Of a stretch of DNA of 64,000 nt, positions 58,849-64,000 are shown piece by piece; the stretch's first letter is position 1; each line of letters opens with the position of its first letter. The stretch lies in contig JAIKZQ010000027.1 of the NCBI GenBank assembly GCA_024682075.1, positions 38,532 to 102,531 on the forward strand, written 5' to 3'. The DNA is from Lachnospiraceae bacterium (lineage in GTDB: Bacteria; Bacillota; Clostridia; Lachnospirales; Lachnospiraceae). Made by a program: the position numbers and the translations under genes. The notes below the pieces were generated by a model. That model searched no databases and was not told where the DNA came from. It saw only the letters and a program-made list of their open reading frames with translations.

Positions 58849-59040
58849 ACTGACGAAGTTGCAAAATATTCCGGATAGCTATTGCATTATCTTTTTCGTG
58901 ATCATATAATCGCACTTACATAAAAGCACATTGCGATTCCTTTCTCGGTTTCGGGTGCGGGCGGAGAGCTGCGATGCTTATTCGCTGAAGGGATGTTCAT
59001 CCCGGTTTAATCCATACGATCGAAAATTTATAACGGAGAA

Positions 59041-59550
59041 ATGCAGATGCTCATCATGACTGTTTTTTTATCAGTCGCGGGCATTCTTGATCATCTGTAT
59101 CACAGGATCCCCAATCTCCTCACGGCCATGCTGTTTGCCTTTTGTCTTGTCCGGGCTGTGGCGGGAGAGGGATATCCGGCTCTTTTCCCCATTGTCCTCA
59201 GGATGGTCATAGTGGGAGCCGTGCTGTTCCCGGTATTTGCCATAGGAGCATTAGGTGGAGGGGATGTAAAGCTCCTTGCCGTGTGTGCGGGATTTTATGA
59301 AGGGGACAGATGCATATACTTTCTGTTTGGCACATTTGTCATCGCAGCCGTATTCGGAGCAGTGAAGATGCTAAAGGCAGGACAGATGAAAAAGAGAATG
59401 CTGAGACTGTACATATATATCAGATCATTTATTCATACCGGTAAAGCGGAGCGGTATCATGCGTGCCGGGAGGCTGCGATGGAATCGGGAGTTGCACTTG
59501 CGGGTGCCATGTTCCTCAGTTCGCTTATGGGTATTGGAGGATTGTATTGA
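59041..59550 (+). CDS. tadV: Tad prepilin peptidase (A24 family)
   Basis: A 169-residue membrane aspartic protease of the CpaA/TadV type, which cuts Flp prepilin. The two catalytic aspartates are in 'GILDHLYHRIPNLL' (near residue 17) and 'GALGGGDVKLLAV' (near 78). About five helices surround them. It is the first gene of the Tad cluster; ATAACGGAGAA precedes the ATG. The Flp pilin gene is not in the window. Confidence 0.87.
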   Translation: MQMLIMTVFLSVAGILDHLYHRIPNLLTAMLFAFCLVRAVAGEGYPALFPIVLRMVIVGAVLFPVFAIGALGGGDVKLLAVCAGFYEGDRCIYFLFGTFVIAAVFGAVKMLKAGQMKKRMLRLYIYIRSFIHTGKAERYHACREAAMESGVALAGAMFLSSLMGIGGLY

Positions 59551-59552
59551 CC

Positions 59553-60584
59553 ATGAGAAAAGACAAGGTACTGGTTTTATATGACGAAGACGAAGAATAT
59601 GCCTCCCTGATGGGAGAATACCTTTTGGGAAGCAAAGGTCTTCCCTGGAAGATCGCAGTATGCACAACCGAAAACGATCTTGGCAAAGTATTCGGAAACA
59701 GATCCGCATCGATCCTGATGACGTCGGAAAGGTCCTACAGAAAGGAACTGAACCGGATCGACACTGACAAGATAGTGATACTGAACGAGGGAAACCTGAA
59801 AAATAAAATGCCGGGAAGTGAAGGGGATGTCGTAAACGGAAGGTTCTCAGTGATAGACAAATACCAGCCTGCCGAAGATACGCTCAGGGAGATCCTTGAG
59901 ATATACATGAAGGACAGGAATGATGATGATCCGGGTGAATCGACGGACATAAAGCCCGGAGCAAGGCTGATAGGAGTTTTTTCACCTGTAAGAAGATGCT
60001 ATCAGACCACGTTCTCGGTGCTGATGGGAAGACTGCTGCTGGACAGAGGAAAGGTCCTGTATCTGAGCTTTGAATTTTGTGAGGGATGCGAGGAACTGAT
60101 ACAGCAGGAAGGCGTAAAGAACCTGTCGGATCTTATGTACTTCATAAAAAGCCCTCCATCTGTGTTTTCACTGAGATTTAAGTCCATGGTCAGGAGCCTG
60201 GAGGGACTGGATTATATTCCCGCAGCCATATCGGGAACAGACATTGCCGAGGTCTCCGAAGAAGAATGGAAGACGTTTCTGCGCAGAATATGCACACTTG
60301 AGGATTATTCATATGTGATCCTCGATCTGTCGGAGAGCGTCAGAGGAATATTCGGAATACTAAGACAATGTGACCGGATTTATACGCTGACACGGAATGA
60401 TAAAGTTGCAAAGCGGAAGATGGAAAGTTATGAACAGGTGCTTGAGATGTATGAATACTCGGATGTCAGAAAAAAGAGCATCAGGTGCAATCCTCCATAT
60501 GTGAGCAGAGTGCCGGCTTTCTCAGGCAATATTCTCAGCGGAGAGCTGGTTGATTATATCAGAAAACAGATAGGAGTGATCTGA
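59553..60584 (+). CDS. tadZ: TadZ/CpaE-like pilus localisation protein
   Basis: A 343-residue protein. The N-terminus (1-125) resembles an atypical receiver domain ('KVLVLYDEDEEYASLMGEYL'), and the rest a ParA/MinD-type domain in which the Walker motif is lost ('LIGVFSPVRRCYQTTFSVLMG' in place of GxxGxGKT near residue 141). 'YVILDLSESVRG' is the Walker B position. TadZ places the Tad machinery in the cell. The ATG at 59553 has TTGGAGG 12 bases upstream. It overlaps tadA by 1 bp. Position decides the name more than similarity. Confidence 0.8.
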   Translation: MRKDKVLVLYDEDEEYASLMGEYLLGSKGLPWKIAVCTTENDLGKVFGNRSASILMTSERSYRKELNRIDTDKIVILNEGNLKNKMPGSEGDVVNGRFSVIDKYQPAEDTLREILEIYMKDRNDDDPGESTDIKPGARLIGVFSPVRRCYQTTFSVLMGRLLLDRGKVLYLSFEFCEGCEELIQQEGVKNLSDLMYFIKSPPSVFSLRFKSMVRSLEGLDYIPAAISGTDIAEVSEEEWKTFLRRICTLEDYSYVILDLSESVRGIFGILRQCDRIYTLTRNDKVAKRKMESYEQVLEMYEYSDVRKKSIRCNPPYVSRVPAFSGNILSGELVDYIRKQIGVI

Positions 60585-61801
60585 TGGATATTGTGAATGC
60601 CAGGAACGAATTAAGAGAAGCGGTACGGGAAAAACTGGGATACGGACATGAGTATTCCGATGAGGAAGTGATCGACCTGATAGATGACTGCATACTTGAT
60701 TCACTTTCGCTGAGGCTCCTTTCCGTAGGTGAAAAAAGGCGGATAGGAAAAGAAGTATTTGATTCCCTGAGAAGACTGGACATTTTACAGAGTTTCATCG
60801 AAGACCGTGACGTCACGGAGATCATGATCAACGGACATGAGAATGTATTCGTGGAAAAAGCCGGAGCGCTGACCAGGCTGGACAGAGGTTTTGAATCGGA
60901 AGAAAAGCTAATGGATGTAATCCAGCAGATCGTCGCCGGCTGTAACAGGACGGTAAATGAAGCATCACCGATCGTTGATGCGAGGCTTCGTGACGGATCC
61001 AGGGTGAACATAGTTCTCCCGCCTGTTGCATTATCGGGCCCCACCGTGACCATCAGGAGATTTCCGGAGAAACCGATAACGATGGAAAGCCTGATATCAT
61101 ACGGGTCTTTATCGGAGGAGACAGCAGGTTTTCTTAAGACACTTGTTGAGGCGGGATACAACATATTCATAAGCGGAGGAACGGGAAGCGGAAAAACAAC
61201 ATTTCTGAATGTGCTGTCCGGATTCATTCCGTCCGATGAGAGAGTGATCACCATCGAAGACAGTGCTGAGCTAAGGCTTCAGGGGATCCAGAACCTGGTG
61301 AGTCTTGAGACAAGGAACGGCGGTCCGGGCACGGAGGAGATCTCCATAAGGGATCTGATCAGATCCTCCCTGAGAATGCGTCCGGACAGGATAGTAGTCG
61401 GAGAAGTAAGAGGCGGCGAAGCTCTTGATATGCTGCAATGTCTTAACACCGGGCATGACGGTTCCATGTCAACAGGACATGCCAATTCATCCAGGGACAT
61501 GCTGTCCAGACTGGAAAATATGGTGCTGATGGCAGCGGAACTACCGCTTGCTGCGATCAGGCAACAGATAGCTTCCGGTCTGGACATAATAGTTCATCTT
61601 GGGAGATTAAGGGACAGGTCCAGGAAGGTATTGAATATTTCGGAGGTTCGCGGATATGAAAACGGAGAAATCTCGATCAGTGAACTTTATGGATTTATCG
61701 AGGAAGGATATGAAAACGGACGTGTCATCGGATCTCTCAGGAAAAAAGGGGAACTTGAGAACGTGGAAAAACTCCTGCGTTCGGGATTATCACTTGGTTA
61801 A
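60584..61801 (+). CDS. tadA: TadA/CpaF secretion ATPase
   Basis: A 405-residue type II/IV secretion ATPase that drives Flp pilus assembly. 'DRDVTEIMINGHENVFVE' near residue 72, 'DGSRVNIVLPPVALSGPTVTIRRF' near 138, Walker A 'ISGGTGSGKTTFLNVLSG' near 197, 'RMRPDRIVVGEVRGGEALDML' near 265 (Asp box/Walker B) and 'GHDGSMSTGHANSSRDMLSR' near 290 identify CpaF. The stop lies beyond the start of tadB, so the genes overlap. Confidence 0.94.
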   Translation: MDIVNARNELREAVREKLGYGHEYSDEEVIDLIDDCILDSLSLRLLSVGEKRRIGKEVFDSLRRLDILQSFIEDRDVTEIMINGHENVFVEKAGALTRLDRGFESEEKLMDVIQQIVAGCNRTVNEASPIVDARLRDGSRVNIVLPPVALSGPTVTIRRFPEKPITMESLISYGSLSEETAGFLKTLVEAGYNIFISGGTGSGKTTFLNVLSGFIPSDERVITIEDSAELRLQGIQNLVSLETRNGGPGTEEISIRDLIRSSLRMRPDRIVVGEVRGGEALDMLQCLNTGHDGSMSTGHANSSRDMLSRLENMVLMAAELPLAAIRQQIASGLDIIVHLGRLRDRSRKVLNISEVRGYENGEISISELYGFIEEGYENGRVIGSLRKKGELENVEKLLRSGLSLG

Positions 61802-62525
61802 GTGGGATTTCGGAACGAGGATGGGTGTGATGCTGAGAGCGGCGGCATGTGTGGTTCTGGTCTCATATTTTTTCTACAGAACTCCTGTTGCGATGATTCC
61901 GCTGTCTTTCGTTGGAGTCATGTATTACCGAAAGAAAGCACGCGAATCTGTCAAACGCGATCAGAGAGAACTGGAGTCACAGTTCGGTGAGGCAATAAGA
62001 GGTGTGGAGGCAGCTCTGAAAGCGGGATATTCGGTTGAAAATGCTTTTATCCAGAGTGGAAAAGACATGGGAAAACAATTTGGAGAGAACTCTTTTATCT
62101 ACGAAGAGATGGAGATCATCAGGAAAGGACTGATAATCAACATCACCTTGGAGGAAATGCTGTCAGACCTTGGAAGAAGGAGTGGCAGTGAGGCAATAGA
62201 GGACTTTGCGGGAGTTTTTGCGATTGCCAAAAGATTCGGGGGAAGCATGCCGGAAGTGATCGGGACCGCAACATCAGCGATATCTCTTCAAATAGAGACG
62301 AGAGAGGAGATCGCAGCATCCCTGTCGGGACGCAGGATGGAACAGAACATAATGAAGGTCATGCCTTTCGGGATACTGACATATGTAGGAATCTCGTCAC
62401 CCGGATATTTTGATCCGCTGTATGGAAATATAACCGGCATTGCCGCAATGACCGTGCTTCTTGCGGTATATCTTGCAGCATACATCATCGGAGACAGGAT
62501 CTTGGACAGACTGGAGGAGGAATGA
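61710..62525 (+). CDS. tadB: TadB pilus assembly membrane protein
   Basis: A 271-residue T2SSF-type protein. An opening 'DYHLVKWDFGTRMGVML' matches the family's start, two helices follow (about 38-72), then the cytoplasmic T2SSF domain ('FGEAIRGVEAALKAGYSVENAF', 'FAIAKRFGGSMPEVIGTA') and two helices at the end (about 200-262). I chose the ATG at 61710 (GAGGAAGG upstream), 92 bp inside tadA. An ATG at 61656 also has GGAGG, and 61821 is shorter but drops the family start. The exact start needs N-terminal data. Overlaps tadC by 4 bp. Confidence 0.82.
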   Translation: MKTDVSSDLSGKKGNLRTWKNSCVRDYHLVKWDFGTRMGVMLRAAACVVLVSYFFYRTPVAMIPLSFVGVMYYRKKARESVKRDQRELESQFGEAIRGVEAALKAGYSVENAFIQSGKDMGKQFGENSFIYEEMEIIRKGLIINITLEEMLSDLGRRSGSEAIEDFAGVFAIAKRFGGSMPEVIGTATSAISLQIETREEIAASLSGRRMEQNIMKVMPFGILTYVGISSPGYFDPLYGNITGIAAMTVLLAVYLAAYIIGDRILDRLEEE

Positions 62526-63859
62526 GCATGCTGGATAAGGCTTCGGAGCTGATATGCGAATTGATATATTTTCGCGGAAACAAAAAGCCGGATAAAGATG
62601 TGATCAAAAAGCTTTTATTCCTGAATCCTGCGGGAAATCCTGAAGAGATGTACAGGAATTATTGCATAAAGCGTATCCGTATGGTTTTGATCACATTGCT
62701 TGCGGGAGCCCTGCTGTTTACGTTTATGAAGTTGTCGGTTCTTACGGGCTCGGGAAAACCGGATGATGGTATTGAACGGAATGAGTGGAACGGAAAAAAA
62801 CAGAGGATTGAACTGTATGCGATAGCAGGTGGCGAAAAACTCGAAGTCGACATCGATGTTCGTACGAGAATTTTATCGGAAGATGAACTGGATTCTCTAT
62901 GTGACAGTTTTTTGGATGAACTGCCGGACCTCATAAAGGGCGCGAACAGGGATCTTCAAAGCGTCAGTACGGATCTTGTTTTACTCGAAGAGTATGAGGG
63001 ATATCCGTTTAAGTGTGCATGGAAATCATCGGATCCGGCCAGGATCAGTGCCTTTGGCGGGTCTGTGGACGCATCCCGGGGTGAGGGAGAAGTGTTACTT
63101 ACCCTGAGCATCTCATACGGGGATTATCGGAGAGAAATGACCATTCCGGTGAATATGATAAAGTCCGGCATGACAGAATCCCGTGCTCTTGAGATTGAAA
63201 TAGAGGAATATCTGAAGAAAAGTGAGGAAGAGAACCGGTCCGAAAAAATCTGGAGACTTCCGGATTCGATAGCTGGACACAGCATAGTCTGGGAATACAG
63301 AACCGAAGATAACAGCAGCTTGCTGGCAGCGCTGTTTGTAATAGTCGCAGTGATCATGTACATGGCTGCCGCCAAAGATCTTTCATCGAAAGTCCGGGTC
63401 AGAAAAGAAGAGATGAAGAAGAGTTATCCGAAAGTTCTTCGTAAGATCTTTTTGTATGTGGGAGCAGGAATGACTGTCAAGGCGGCATTTACAAGGGCCG
63501 CATCGGATGCGGACGGAAACGGACCGGGTGAAGCCATATATGAAGAAATGAGGTCTGCATGCAACGAGATGAAACAGGGAATCGGTGAAGCTGAAGTGTA
63601 TGAAAGATTCGGTAAGAGAACCGGACTTGGAGAGTACATAAAGCTGGCGGGGCTTCTTTCACAGAATTTGAAAAGAGGAAATGCCCGGTTCCTTGAGAGG
63701 CTGAAGAGCGAAGCGGATACAGCCATGAAAGAAAGAGTTCTTGAGGCTAGAAAAGCCGGGGAGGAGGCACAAACAAAACTTCTGGTCCCGATGCTGATGA
63801 TGCTTGCAGTCGTGATGGTGATGATAATGATCCCTGCATTTACGGGAATGAACATATGA
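62522..63859 (+). CDS. tadC: TadC-like pilus assembly protein with an extra extracytoplasmic domain
   Basis: A 445-residue protein. One helix at about 54-73 is followed by a hydrophilic insert of about 190 residues (74-265, containing 'IELYAIAGGEKLEVDIDVR' and 'DASRGEGEVLLTLSISYG'), a helix at 266-285, the T2SSF domain (about 290-415: 'LRKIFLYVGAGMTVKAAF', 'YERFGKRTGLGEYIKLAGLL') and a final helix. Usual TadC proteins lack this insert, which by topology should be outside the membrane. The beta-rich composition could be a pilus- or wall-contacting domain. The ATG at 62522 overlaps tadB; 62528 is also possible. Confidence 0.8.
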   Translation: MSMLDKASELICELIYFRGNKKPDKDVIKKLLFLNPAGNPEEMYRNYCIKRIRMVLITLLAGALLFTFMKLSVLTGSGKPDDGIERNEWNGKKQRIELYAIAGGEKLEVDIDVRTRILSEDELDSLCDSFLDELPDLIKGANRDLQSVSTDLVLLEEYEGYPFKCAWKSSDPARISAFGGSVDASRGEGEVLLTLSISYGDYRREMTIPVNMIKSGMTESRALEIEIEEYLKKSEEENRSEKIWRLPDSIAGHSIVWEYRTEDNSSLLAALFVIVAVIMYMAAAKDLSSKVRVRKEEMKKSYPKVLRKIFLYVGAGMTVKAAFTRAASDADGNGPGEAIYEEMRSACNEMKQGIGEAEVYERFGKRTGLGEYIKLAGLLSQNLKRGNARFLERLKSEADTAMKERVLEARKAGEEAQTKLLVPMLMMLAVVMVMIMIPAFTGMNI

Positions 63860-64000
63860 AAAGACTAACTATTAGAAGTCAAGAAGAAATAAATGATTTT
63901 TGATCAAAACGCAGAAATGCGATTTGCATAGTGGCTGGGACTTATTTCCAGCAATCAGTTCCTTGAAAATTGCATGACAAACAGAGCATCCGATTGGGTG
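63860..64000. other. Right-edge region without gene call
   Basis: The last 141 bp hold no open frame that continues to the edge with a plausible start; a short ATG frame near 63856 ends after six codons. The sequence is AT-richer than the Tad genes. The next Tad gene (TadE or Flp) would be expected beyond the edge. Confidence 0.4.

Noticed and set aside
58849..59040. c-di-GMP (GEMM) riboswitch
   Set aside because: The conserved GEMM core sequences were looked for and not found.

Overview
The window reads as chromosomal DNA of an anaerobic Firmicute of the class Clostridia, most likely Lachnospiraceae (a Butyrivibrio-, Roseburia- or Lachnospira-like gut or rumen bacterium). The grounds are the family content: CmpB-type membrane protein, macro/HTH protein, DUF6240 protein beside flagellin, FliS, GH43 and GH13 enzymes, type II-like LeuA, AmmeMemoRadiSam genes, a Tad locus, and AGGAGG ribosome sites with some GTG and TTG starts. 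The taxonomy is inference. There are no rRNA genes, CRISPR arrays, prophage or insertion sequences; mobile DNA is limited to a PD-(D/E)XK 'transposase' family gene, a decayed stretch beside it, and short palindromic GGGACGGTTC repeats.

Layout. 1-10 kb: membrane and uncharacterised proteins, an AmmeMemoRadiSam trio (LigB/MEMO, AMMECR1, radical SAM), a macro-derived HTH protein, a YbaK deacylase, a HAD phosphatase and a polytopic membrane protein. 9.4-20 kb: a small GH43, an M13 lipoprotein peptidase, a FtsX-type ABC transporter, a LytTR/GHKL two-component system and a SNF2 helicase. 20-24 kb: a minus-strand block (PD-(D/E)XK nuclease, large GH43, AIM24 protein). 24-31 kb: Smr, a sugar aminotransferase, a 2-isopropylmalate synthase fused to an AraC DNA-binding domain, two ATP-grasp ligases and a parvulin-like foldase. 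31-38.6 kb: cca, a PEGA lipoprotein, then the conserved HU-rqcP-divIC-tilS-hpt-ftsH cluster. 39-49 kb: GH13, tRNA-Leu(UAA), a DUF3048 lipoprotein, metY, galK, a HypE-like fragment, an Lrp regulator, an aminotransferase and rsmA. 49-54 kb: a TPR/AAA-like protein behind a DnaA-box cluster, then glgB. 54-58.7 kb: DUF6240, flagellin, FliS. 59-64 kb: tadV-Z-A-B-C.

The strongest unusual signal is the LeuA-AraC fusion (25536-27539). A complete AraC-type double HTH follows a complete enzyme with its allosteric domain, and the promoter carries a 15-bp direct repeat (13 of 15 identical) at about two helical turns, with the nearer copy over the -35 position. This suggests an enzyme that senses pathway state through its own allosteric domain and controls its own promoter. 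That is a hypothesis, but the fusion and the repeats are read directly.

Second is a run of three perfect DnaA boxes and one near-match in 64 bp (49201-49264), directly upstream of the promoter of a large TPR/acidic-linker/AAA-like protein whose Walker A motif has decayed. Also notable are a macro domain that has lost its ADP-ribose-binding centre but kept its C-terminal HTH-like part, a TadC with an extra extracytoplasmic domain, a Lys/Ala-rich tail on GlgB, and near-identical 74-bp palindromic elements 43 kb apart. Sporulation genes yabP, yabQ and spoIIE are missing from the divIC-ftsH cluster, consistent with a non-sporulating lineage.
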